Assembly: GCA_016866585.1 (NCBI GenBank)
Contig: VGMB01000020.1
Span: forward strand, 1 to 12,415
Length of the DNA: 12,415 nt
Reading direction: 5' to 3'
Source: Chlamydiota bacterium
Lineage (GTDB): Bacteria; Chlamydiota; Chlamydiia; Chlamydiales; Rhabdochlamydiaceae
Below the pieces are notes generated by a model that searched no databases, had not been told where the DNA came from, and worked only from the letters and a program-made list of their open reading frames with translations. How positions within the stretch are numbered: position 1 is the stretch's first letter; each line of letters begins with the position of its first letter. Positions 6,599 through 12,415 of the stretch are shown one piece after another. Both the position numbers and the translations under genes were made by a program.

Positions 6599-7339
6599 AT
6601 GAATAACATCTCCATCATCATACTTACTAAAAACTCCGAACGAACTATAGAAAACACCCTCAAATCCACACTGAATTTCTCTGATGTATTAATTCTTGAT
6701 ACAGGATCTACCGATAGCACGTTATCTATATGCCAAAAATTCCCTCACGTACGTATCGCCTCATCGCCGTTTAAAGGATTCGGGACAACTCACAATATTG
6801 CATCTAATCTAGCTACTAATGATTGGGTACTCTCTTTGGATAGTGACGAGGTTCTTTCCGAGGAGCTGCTAAAAGAACTAACAAAGATATCCTTAGACAA
6901 AGGGACGATTTATGAAATTAGGCGCCACAACTACTTCAACGGCAAAAGAATTACCACTTGTGGAGGCTGGGATCCTGACTATGTATCTCGGCTATACAAT
7001 AAAAAACACACAAAATTTAGTGACGATCTTGTGCACGAGAAAATTCTTCATACAGGGATGAAAAAAGCAAGACTCAAAGGACATATGTCACACACCCCTT
7101 ACTTAGACTTTTCAGACTTCCTTAGAAAAATGGAATCTTACAGTCAGCTATTTTACGAGCAAAACAAAAACAAAAAAAAACCATCTCTTTTTAACGCCAT
7201 ACTGCACGGACTATCAGCCTTTATTAAAAGCTACGTATGGAAACTCGGATTTACTCAAGGAGCTGAAGGCTTCATAATTTCAGCATACAACGCGCAGACA
7301 ACATACTACAAGTATGTCAAGCTGATGAAAATTCAATGA
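6599..7339 (+). CDS. GT2 glycosyltransferase, lipopolysaccharide-core (WaaE/KdtX-like) type
   Basis: This is a 246-aa cytoplasmic GT-A fold enzyme. Family 2 features are clear: the N-terminal beta-strand NNISIIILTKNSERTIENTL (2-21), the nucleotide-binding DTGSTD (34-39), and the metal-binding DSDE (81-84) in WVLSLDSDE. The middle block GGWDPDYVSRLY (122-133) and VHEKI (145-149), then a helical C-terminus with KMESYSQLF, match the WaaE/KdtX-like branch. These enzymes transfer a hexose, often glucose, to inner-core heptose or Kdo of lipopolysaccharide. The length is close to that of family members. The acceptor here is unknown, and Chlamydiae have very truncated cores. The C-terminal half has hydrophobic helices that may contact the membrane but no true anchor. 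The start ATG at 6599 follows an A-rich leader with no Shine-Dalgarno sequence, and no better in-frame start exists. It shares a strand with the next gene, 69 bp away, which has its own promoter. Confidence 0.85.
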   Translation: MNNISIIILTKNSERTIENTLKSTLNFSDVLILDTGSTDSTLSICQKFPHVRIASSPFKGFGTTHNIASNLATNDWVLSLDSDEVLSEELLKELTKISLDKGTIYEIRRHNYFNGKRITTCGGWDPDYVSRLYNKKHTKFSDDLVHEKILHTGMKKARLKGHMSHTPYLDFSDFLRKMESYSQLFYEQNKNKKKPSLFNAILHGLSAFIKSYVWKLGFTQGAEGFIISAYNAQTTYYKYVKLMKIQ

Positions 7340-7356
7340 AAAATTACATTTTTTCT

Positions 7357-7385
7357 TTGACAATCCGACTTAAGTAAGATAGAAA
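7357..7385 (+). promoter_or_regulatory. Sigma70-type promoter of the DUF1328 gene
   Basis: A perfect -35 TTGACA (7357-7362) is followed after exactly 17 bases by TAGAAA (7380-7385), a 4/6 match to the -10. Transcription would start near 7392, giving a leader of roughly 17 bases to the ATG at 7409. An upstream in-frame ATG at 7394 would sit almost at the transcript's 5' end, which argues for the later start. Confidence 0.65.
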
Positions 7386-7408
7386 AATAAGCTATGGAGA
7401 TTATAGAT

Positions 7409-7636
7409 ATGTTAACCTTGGCCACAATTTTTCTCATAGTAGGTATAATTTCAGGACTATACGGTTTTGGTGAAGAAAGAAACTTCTCCTCTTACGCAGG
7501 AAAGTTTTTATTTTTTGTTTTTATAACACTTTTTATTATTTCTCTTATTTACTCTTTTCTTCCTGATCAAGTAGAGATAAAAAAAAGAAATGTAAATTTT
7601 GAATCTATCGATGTATCAAAACTCGAAAATAATTGA
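7409..7636 (+). CDS. Small DUF1328/UPF0391-type membrane protein with C-terminal extension
   Basis: This is a 75-aa protein with two membrane helices (about residues 2-20 and 30-50) joined by a short polar loop. The sequence MLTLATIFLIVGIISGLYGF and the later GKFLFFVFITLFIISLIYSF closely follow the UPF0391/DUF1328 pattern, small inner-membrane proteins of unknown role (YtjA in E. coli). Usual members stop soon after the second helix at about 50-60 residues. This one adds about 24 charged residues (52-75) with no recognisable motif. I chose ATG 7409 over an in-frame ATG at 7394: GGAG at 7396-7399 lies 9 bases before 7409, the family consensus begins at MLTLA, and the predicted transcript starts near 7392. 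The gene has its own promoter and converges on the tRNA cluster, ending 16 bp before it. Confidence 0.7.
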   Translation: MLTLATIFLIVGIISGLYGFGEERNFSSYAGKFLFFVFITLFIISLIYSFLPDQVEIKKRNVNFESIDVSKLENN

Positions 7637-7644
7637 AGGATATT

Positions 7645-7729
7645 TAAGAAATTAGCGGGAGAAGGATTCGAACCTCCGGCCTTTGGGTTATGAGCCCAAC
7701 GAGCTAACCACTGCTCCATCCCGCGATAA
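7645..7729. repeat. 85-bp perfect direct repeat, copy 1 (carries tRNA-fMet)
   Basis: Bases 7645-7729 equal bases 7876-7960 exactly. The identity extends 8 bases beyond the tRNA 3' end and 4 bases beyond its 5' end, and stops abruptly on both sides. This indicates a recent tandem-type duplication or gene conversion between the two initiator genes. Confidence 0.9.
7653..7725 (-). tRNA. Initiator tRNA-fMet (CAU), copy 1
   Basis: Read on the minus strand, this 73-base gene folds as a full cloverleaf: acceptor CGCGGGA/TCCCGC, D stem GAGC/GCTC, anticodon stem TTGGG/CCCAA around CTCATAA, and T loop TTCGAAT. Anticodon is CAU. Initiator features are three G-C pairs in the anticodon stem, an unpaired 1-72 position (C1 with U72), and purine 11 with pyrimidine 24. 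CCA is not encoded; A73 is followed by ATT. An identical copy lies 231 bases away. The usual bacterial 1-72 mismatch is C-A, so C-U is a slight oddity. Confidence 0.95.
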
Positions 7730-7798
7730 ACACCTTTCACAAACTGTAAAAAAAGCACAAACTAGCTACTCTCACAATCTATAAAGATTTATAATGAA

Positions 7799-7872
7799 TA
7801 GCGGTAGTCGGATTCGAACCAACGACACATGGATTATGATTCCATTGCTCTAACCAACTGAGCTATACCGCC
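7799..7872 (-). tRNA. Elongator tRNA-Met (CAU)
   Basis: This 74-base minus-strand gene folds with acceptor GGCGGTA/TACCGCT (G1-U72 wobble), D stem GCTC/GAGC, anticodon stem ATGGA/TCCAT around ATCATAA, and T stem GTTGG/CCGAC. Anticodon is CAU. A paired 1-72, pyrimidine 11 and the absence of three G-C pairs in the anticodon stem separate it from the flanking initiator genes. The GGCGGT start resembles elongator Met tRNA of Bacillus. tRNA-Ile2, whose CAU is modified to lysidine, is the alternative and cannot be fully excluded by eye. CCA is not encoded. Confidence 0.9.
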
Positions 7873-7875
7873 GTC

Positions 7876-7960
7876 TAAGAAATTAGCGGGAGAAGGATTC
7901 GAACCTCCGGCCTTTGGGTTATGAGCCCAACGAGCTAACCACTGCTCCATCCCGCGATAA
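7876..7960. repeat. 85-bp perfect direct repeat, copy 2 (carries tRNA-fMet)
   Basis: This is the exact second copy of 7645-7729. It starts 3 bases after the 5' end of the elongator tRNA gene, so the elongator gene sits between the two copies. Confidence 0.9.
7884..7956 (-). tRNA. Initiator tRNA-fMet (CAU), copy 2
   Basis: Identical in all 73 bases to the copy at 7653-7725, with the same initiator hallmarks and C1-U72. On the minus strand it is the first of the three tRNA genes and lies 65 bases after the waaA stop. No terminator and no convincing promoter separates it from waaA, so the tRNAs may be processed from a leuS-waaA read-through transcript; that is an inference. Confidence 0.95.
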
Positions 7961-8021
7961 TCTATCGTCTAAGAAAGCATAAGACTAACACAACGAGCGA
8001 ATTAATCCCAAGCATTCTTTT

Positions 8022-9323
8022 TTATTTTTTTTCTAAAACCCTTTGAACAAGGAAATCAGTGCCGTTTACTGTATTTTTCAAACTTCCTTTTGTACAAGAT
8101 ATTGCATTCAAACATCCTTTCTTAAGAGCTGCTTGAAAATCACTATCTATAAAATAACGCTTTACTATCGAGCGAACATCTTTCATTTCAACGCAAACAC
8201 CCGCGTGATAAGAAAGACAAAGCTCCTTAAGATCTCGTTGTGAAAACATATAAGGACCAAACAATACCGGTACACCGTATTGAATCGGCTCAAAAATGTT
8301 ATGACCTCCTATAGATTGCGTAAAACTACCTGCAACTATAGCCAAATTTGACACTTGATAACAGGAATTTAACACTCCCATTGCATCAACTAACACGACT
8401 GCAGAATGACCATCTCCACATAAATTTGATGAAAACCGAGAAAAAGAGAAACCTCTTTTTGAAAGCATTAAAGCGACCTCATCGAATCTTTCGGGATGTC
8501 TTGGAACAATTAGAATTTTACACGAAGCATCTTTATCAAGAAGATCTGCAAGCTGATCTAAAAGTTGTGATTCTTCTGCACAGTGAGTAGAACCCAATGT
8601 TATAACTTTATTAGACGGTGAAATACCGAGCTTTGCACGAAAAACCTCCGATTCTTGAGCAGGCATAACAAATTGCTCAACATCCAACTTTATATTACCT
8701 GTTACAAGGACATCAGAAGACTTTGAGCCAAGCTTAATAAAACGAGATCTCATCTCCTCATTTTGAACACACAAAAAATCTAAAAAACGCAAAAGGGATC
8801 TAATAAAAAATGGAACCTTTTTAAAGCGATTAAAAGATTTAAACGACATCTTCCCGTTAATAAGAAGCGTTTTTGCTCCAAACTTTTTAGCATAAAAAAG
8901 CATATTGAACCAAAAATCCCCTTCAACCAAAACCATCAGATCGGGCTGAAGTGTTTTTACATACTTTTTCATTACAAAAGATAGATCCAACGGCAGGTAA
9001 AAATATAGATCTGCAGCAGGAATAGATTTTCTAGCTTCGTTTTGCCCCGTTTCAGTAACAGTGGATACAACAAGTTTTATATGAGGATAGATTTCTTTGA
9101 GTTTCTTGCAGTAAGAAGATGCAGCTTTCACCTCTCCAACAGATACAGCATGAACCCACACAATCTTATCATCTGGTTTCTTAGCAAACGAAATACTAGA
9201 AAGACCTATCCTATCCCTTAGACCATTTTTATACTTTCCAAACCGATAACGCTGCCATAAAATCCATGGCAGCGTCAATAAAGCTAAAATGACAAGCAAT
9301 ACATCATAAAGAAATCTAAACAT
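8022..9323 (-). CDS. waaA: 3-deoxy-D-manno-octulosonic acid (Kdo) transferase
   Basis: This is a 433-aa GT30 enzyme that transfers Kdo from CMP-Kdo to the lipid A precursor at the inner face of the inner membrane. Chlamydial versions are multifunctional and build the genus-specific Kdo epitope. An N-terminal anchor (about residues 3-22) precedes VWVHAVSVGEVKAA, with the catalytic Glu near residue 64. Further motifs are STVTETGQNEA (87-97), VEGDFWFN (133-140), LINGKMS (154-160), VTGNIKLD (207-214), GSTHCAEE (244-251), PRHPER (274-279), and the donor-binding GSFTQSIGGHNIFEPIQYG (332-350). Length is normal. I use ATG 9323, two bases after the leuS stop. A TTG at 9329, overlapping that stop by TTGA, would add two residues. 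No strong ribosome binding site is seen, which fits translational coupling to leuS. Confidence 0.95.
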   Translation of the reverse strand: MFRFLYDVLLVILALLTLPWILWQRYRFGKYKNGLRDRIGLSSISFAKKPDDKIVWVHAVSVGEVKAASSYCKKLKEIYPHIKLVVSTVTETGQNEARKSIPAADLYFYLPLDLSFVMKKYVKTLQPDLMVLVEGDFWFNMLFYAKKFGAKTLLINGKMSFKSFNRFKKVPFFIRSLLRFLDFLCVQNEEMRSRFIKLGSKSSDVLVTGNIKLDVEQFVMPAQESEVFRAKLGISPSNKVITLGSTHCAEESQLLDQLADLLDKDASCKILIVPRHPERFDEVALMLSKRGFSFSRFSSNLCGDGHSAVVLVDAMGVLNSCYQVSNLAIVAGSFTQSIGGHNIFEPIQYGVPVLFGPYMFSQRDLKELCLSYHAGVCVEMKDVRSIVKRYFIDSDFQAALKKGCLNAISCTKGSLKNTVNGTDFLVQRVLEKK

Positions 9324-9325
9324 CT

Positions 9326-11905
9326 TCAAGCAACCACAACATTTATAAGCTTATTAGGGACAAAAACAACCTTAAGTATCTCAGAGCTACCCAAGTGCTT
9401 AACAATATTAGGCTGACCTTTAATAAACTGCATAATCTCTTCCTGCGACTTATCTTTCGGAAGATCCCATTTACCTCTAAGCTTACCATTAACCTGAACA
9501 ACATACAGAACAGTGTCATCGACTAGGTATTTTTGATCAATTTCAGGGTAAGGAGCAAAAACCACAGACCCCTTGCCTCCTAAGTGTTGCCAACCTTCCT
9601 CGGCAATATGAGGAGCAAACGAACTCAAAGCCTGAATAAACATTCTCACGACTCTACGAGGGTACTTATCTAACGAAGTAAATGCATTCATGAACTCCAT
9701 CATTTTAGCTATCGCCGTGTTAAACTGCATAGCTTCGATATCTTTCTCAACATAGTACGCAACACGATAACCAAGCTTCAAAGCATCTTCGGTTTCTTCG
9801 TCTGTAATTTTATCTGAATAAATAACATCGAAAACTCTATTGAGAAAGCGCTTACATCCATTGACAGCATCTGTATTCCAAAGCTTTTCTTTATCAAAAG
9901 GACCCATAAACATTTCATATAACCTTAGAGCATCTGCCCCATACTCTTCGATCATATCATCCGGAGTTACACCATTAAGTTTAGATTTAGACATCTTCTC
10001 GATCTGCATAGACAACTCTTCGCCAGTTCCTATATGCTTATACTTAGAACCATCAAAATCAACCTCTTCAGGAGGAACATAACCACCGGAAGCTCTTTGA
10101 TACGCTTTTGCTATAACAAGACCTTGATTCCTTAAAGTCTGAAAAGGTTCTTTTGTACTTACTAGTCCTGTGTCGAATAGCACCTTATGCCAGAATCGCG
10201 CATATAACAAATGAAGAACAGCATGCTCGACACCGCCCACGTACATATCCACAGGCATCCAATACTTTTCTATAGCCTGATCCCAAGCAAGTTCATCATT
10301 GGTCGGATCGCAAAAGCGAAGATAGTACCAACAAGACCCAGCCCATTGTGGCATCGTATTAGTCTCTCGCATAGCACTTTTGCCAGTGATCGGATCAATT
10401 ACGTTTACCCAATGAGAAACCTTAGCAAGAGGGCTTCTACCATCAGGACTTGGTTTAAAATCAGTCATAGAAGGAGGACATAAAGGAAGCTCTGACACAT
10501 CCAAAACTCGCTTTGAACCATCCTCAAAATGGAGAATTGGAAATGGTTCACCCCAATATCTCTGGCGAGAAAAGAGCCAGTCCCTTAATTTGTAATTTAT
10601 ACAAACCTCACCCTTATTTTGACTCACAAGCCATTCTGAAATTGATTTTTTTGCTTCAGAGACAGTCTGGCCGTTTGCTGAAAAACCCTTTCTTGCACTT
10701 GCAATAAGGTTACCCTCGAGCTCACTCCAACAGCGATTACCAGCCAACACTTCAACTCTTAACTCTTCCGGCTTAATTCCAGCAGGAATCTCAGCGTTAA
10801 AATCAACACCCGGATCTATTACTGGATTGATTGGTAGATTAAACTTCTTTGCAAACGCAAAATCCCTTTCATCATGAGCAGGAACGCCCATAACGGAACC
10901 TGTTCCATAGTTAATTAAAACATAATCTGAAATCCACACAGGGACAAGCGCATCATTAATCGGATTTGTCGCATAAGCACCCGTCCAAACACCAGATTTA
11001 TCTTTATTAAGATCCGTTCTCTCTAAATCACTCTTTGAAGCAACCATCTTTCTGTACGCTTCAACTTCAACTTTCTGATCTTCCGATACAATTTCATCAA
11101 TCAAGGGGTGCTCAGGAGCGAGTACAACATAAGAAACACCAAACAATGTATGCGCGCAAGTTGTAAACACTGTTATTGGCTTTGATGTTTTTTGCTCAGT
11201 AAAATGAATTTTTGCACCTTCACTTTTACCTATCCAATTAATTTGCAACTTTTTCAAAGACTCAGGCCAATCCAACAAGTCTAAATCCTTTATTAGTTGC
11301 TCAGCATAGGCTGTGATGCGTAAAATCCACTGACGAAGAGGGCGCCTCTCTATAGGGTAACCACCTTCTTTCGCCTTTCCATCCTCAACTTCCTCGTTCG
11401 CTAATACCGTTCCAAGTGCTGGGCAAAAATTGACCATGACCTCTGCTTCGTAAGCCAGCCCCTTTTCATATAATTTCGTAAAAATCCATTGAGTCCATTT
11501 ATAATATTTAGGGTCACTTGTAGCTATCTCTCGATCCCAATCATAACTAAAACCAAGCGACTTAAGCTGCCTGCGATAGGTATTAATATTTGTCTCAGTT
11601 GTTATAGACGGGTGAGTTCCTGTGCGAATAGCATACTGTTCAGCTGGAAGACCAAAACTATCCCAACCCATTGGATGTAAAACATTGAACCCTTTCTGTC
11701 TTTTGAATCTAGCTATAATATCTGTAGCAGTATAACCCGTTACATGACCGACATGAAGACCCGCCCCAGAAGGATAAGGAAACATATCTAATACATAGTA
11801 TTTTGGCTTAGAAGTGTCAACTTCTACTTTGAATGTTTGATGATCTTCCCAGTATTTCTGCCATTTTTGTTCAATTCGCTGATGATCGTACCTTTCTTTT
11901 TCCAT
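9326..11905 (-). CDS. leuS: Leucyl-tRNA synthetase
   Basis: This is an 859-aa class Ia synthetase that attaches leucine to tRNA-Leu in the cytoplasm. Domains in order: catalytic core with MFPYPSGAGLHVGH (41-54, the HIGH motif as HVGH), CP1 editing domain (about 225-425) with the T-rich stretch at 247-256 and GVPAHDERDF (340-349, conserved editing Asp345), the second half of the core with RDWLFSRQRYWGEPFP (441-456) and MPVDMYVGGVEHAVLHLLYA (550-569), KMSKS (637-641), and an anticodon-binding domain and C-terminal domain. Length is normal for bacterial LeuS. The T-rich stretch reads FTTCAHTLFG where most bacteria have TTRPDTLFG. Start: ATG 11905 has AGGA 9 bases upstream and yields the usual MEKERYDHQRIEQKWQKYW opening. 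An in-frame ATG at 11947 would add 14 lysine-rich residues and lies only about 8 bases from the predicted transcript start. leuS followed by waaA is the order I recall from Chlamydia. Confidence 0.97.
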   Translation of the reverse strand: MEKERYDHQRIEQKWQKYWEDHQTFKVEVDTSKPKYYVLDMFPYPSGAGLHVGHVTGYTATDIIARFKRQKGFNVLHPMGWDSFGLPAEQYAIRTGTHPSITTETNINTYRRQLKSLGFSYDWDREIATSDPKYYKWTQWIFTKLYEKGLAYEAEVMVNFCPALGTVLANEEVEDGKAKEGGYPIERRPLRQWILRITAYAEQLIKDLDLLDWPESLKKLQINWIGKSEGAKIHFTEQKTSKPITVFTTCAHTLFGVSYVVLAPEHPLIDEIVSEDQKVEVEAYRKMVASKSDLERTDLNKDKSGVWTGAYATNPINDALVPVWISDYVLINYGTGSVMGVPAHDERDFAFAKKFNLPINPVIDPGVDFNAEIPAGIKPEELRVEVLAGNRCWSELEGNLIASARKGFSANGQTVSEAKKSISEWLVSQNKGEVCINYKLRDWLFSRQRYWGEPFPILHFEDGSKRVLDVSELPLCPPSMTDFKPSPDGRSPLAKVSHWVNVIDPITGKSAMRETNTMPQWAGSCWYYLRFCDPTNDELAWDQAIEKYWMPVDMYVGGVEHAVLHLLYARFWHKVLFDTGLVSTKEPFQTLRNQGLVIAKAYQRASGGYVPPEEVDFDGSKYKHIGTGEELSMQIEKMSKSKLNGVTPDDMIEEYGADALRLYEMFMGPFDKEKLWNTDAVNGCKRFLNRVFDVIYSDKITDEETEDALKLGYRVAYYVEKDIEAMQFNTAIAKMMEFMNAFTSLDKYPRRVVRMFIQALSSFAPHIAEEGWQHLGGKGSVVFAPYPEIDQKYLVDDTVLYVVQVNGKLRGKWDLPKDKSQEEIMQFIKGQPNIVKHLGSSEILKVVFVPNKLINVVVA

Positions 11906-11961
11906 ATAAATTTTTCCTAAGATTTTCGCTTTTTGCTTATAGAACATAACAGGATTAAAAA

Positions 11962-11967
11962 ATTATA
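11962..11967 (-). promoter_or_regulatory. -10 element of the leuS-waaA transcription unit
   Basis: On the minus strand TATAAT (11962-11967) matches the -10 consensus exactly. At 17-base spacing the -35 position holds only AATTTT, a weak match. Transcription would begin near 11955, giving a 50-base leader to the leuS ATG at 11905. Confidence 0.5.
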
Positions 11968-12009
11968 GCGAGACTCTCTTGGCTAAAATTTATTAAAAAA
12001 TATCTGAAA

Positions 12010-12038
12010 TTGATTAAATATAACTATTTTAATATAAT
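12010..12038 (+). promoter_or_regulatory. Strong sigma70-type promoter of the right-edge gene
   Basis: TTGATT (12010-12015) and a perfect TATAAT (12033-12038) are separated by exactly 17 bases. Transcription would begin near 12045, about 23 bases before the ATG at 12068. It is the best-formed promoter in the window and is divergent from the leuS promoter, about 45 bases away. Confidence 0.75.
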
Positions 12039-12067
12039 TTAAGAACATAAAACTAAAGGATTGATTA

Positions 12068-12415
12068 ATGAGTGTTAATTTAGATAAAACAACAATCCCA
12101 ATAAGTTTTTATTTAGCGGAAACGTGCTGCTCCAATTTTTTTAATACCTCGATTAAAAATGAAAAAACCACTTCATCAATAAAAAAAAATATCGCAATAC
12201 TAAACGCCTACGCCTCAAACTCCCTTTTAGTAATAACAAATATTTTCGTTTCAACTATTCAATACATTGTCTATAAATTTTTATCTAATACAAGCGCCTT
12301 GATTAACATGCTGACTAAAGGCAAAATTCGTCTCATAGAAAAGTTTTCAATTTCTGCAGATATGACAGCCAATGCCTGTATAGAAGGATTAAAACTTCAT
12401 TTACAATACACATCT
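12068..12415 (+). CDS. Unrecognised protein, N-terminal 116 codons (runs off the window)
   Basis: An open frame begins at ATG 12068 and continues without a stop to the last base, so the C-terminus is missing. AGGA at 12057-12060 lies 7 bases upstream of the ATG and a strong promoter precedes it, which together support a real, expressed gene. The visible 116 residues start MSVNLDKTTIPISFYLAETC. They are rich in S, T, N, I and K and contain one hydrophobic stretch at about residues 52-71 (NSLLVITNIFVSTIQYIVYK) that could be a membrane helix, followed by a basic, helical segment. There is no cleavable signal peptide. I do not recognise the family. A polar N-terminus followed by an internal hydrophobic helix is common among chlamydial secreted and inclusion-membrane proteins, but one helix is too little to claim that. 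Confidence 0.7.
   Translation, partial: MSVNLDKTTIPISFYLAETCCSNFFNTSIKNEKTTSSIKKNIAILNAYASNSLLVITNIFVSTIQYIVYKFLSNTSALINMLTKGKIRLIEKFSISADMTANACIEGLKLHLQYTS

Noticed and set aside
7567..7758. Minus-strand open frame of 63 codons over the first tRNA gene
   Set aside because: It is created by reading through the initiator tRNA gene and the end of the DUF1328 gene; the tRNA fold explains the sequence.
8022..8050. T-rich run near the waaA stop as a terminator
   Set aside because: The T-run is on the plus strand, so for the minus-strand waaA transcript it is an A-run inside and just before the stop, with no hairpin.
11906..11947. Longer leuS start at ATG 11947
   Set aside because: The extra 14 residues are not typical of LeuS, the predicted transcript start is only about 8 bases upstream, and ATG 11905 has a well-placed AGGA.

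Overview
The window most likely comes from the chromosome of an obligate intracellular bacterium of the phylum Chlamydiota, probably an amoeba- or arthropod-associated relative of Chlamydia rather than Chlamydia itself. The evidence is indirect. The DNA is AT-rich. leuS is directly followed by waaA (Kdo transferase), the order I recall from Chlamydia. One membrane protein carries the hallmarks of the ATP/ADP translocase (NTT) family. The first large protein looks like a eukaryote-style PPP phosphatase fused to a long helical N-terminus, as in secreted effectors. No 16S or other decisive marker is present, so the phylum call is an inference.

Layout. 1-120: the last codons of an upstream gene and a strong rho-independent terminator. 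188-2299 (+): a 703-aa protein with a complete PPP-type phosphatase signature. 2296-5886 (-): a compact three-gene operon read right to left. It holds a CBS-less IMP dehydrogenase/GMP reductase family enzyme, an HD-domain dNTP triphosphohydrolase of the SAMHD1/YwfO type, and a short NTT-like transporter, with gaps of 9 and 15 bp. 5887-6598: a gene-poor stretch with the remains of a SnoaL-like/ester cyclase gene on the minus strand and weak hairpins. 6599-7339 (+): a GT2 glycosyltransferase of the lipopolysaccharide-core type. 7409-7636 (+): a small DUF1328-type membrane protein behind a clear promoter. 7653-7956 (-): three tRNA genes, all with anticodon CAU: two identical initiator tRNAs flanking an elongator tRNA. 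8022-11905 (-): waaA and leuS, leuS first. 12010-12415 (+): a strong promoter, ribosome binding site and the first 116 codons of an unrecognised protein that runs off the window.

How it fits together. The minus-strand operon brings together purine nucleotide interconversion, dNTP hydrolysis and a membrane carrier related to nucleotide transporters, which suggests handling of host-derived purine nucleotides. The glycosyltransferase and WaaA both point to assembly of the lipopolysaccharide inner core. leuS and the Met tRNA cluster belong to translation. The most unusual items are the PPP phosphatase fusion, the nucleotide operon with its catalytically ambiguous GuaB/GuaC protein, and the 85-bp perfect duplication that carries the two initiator tRNA genes.
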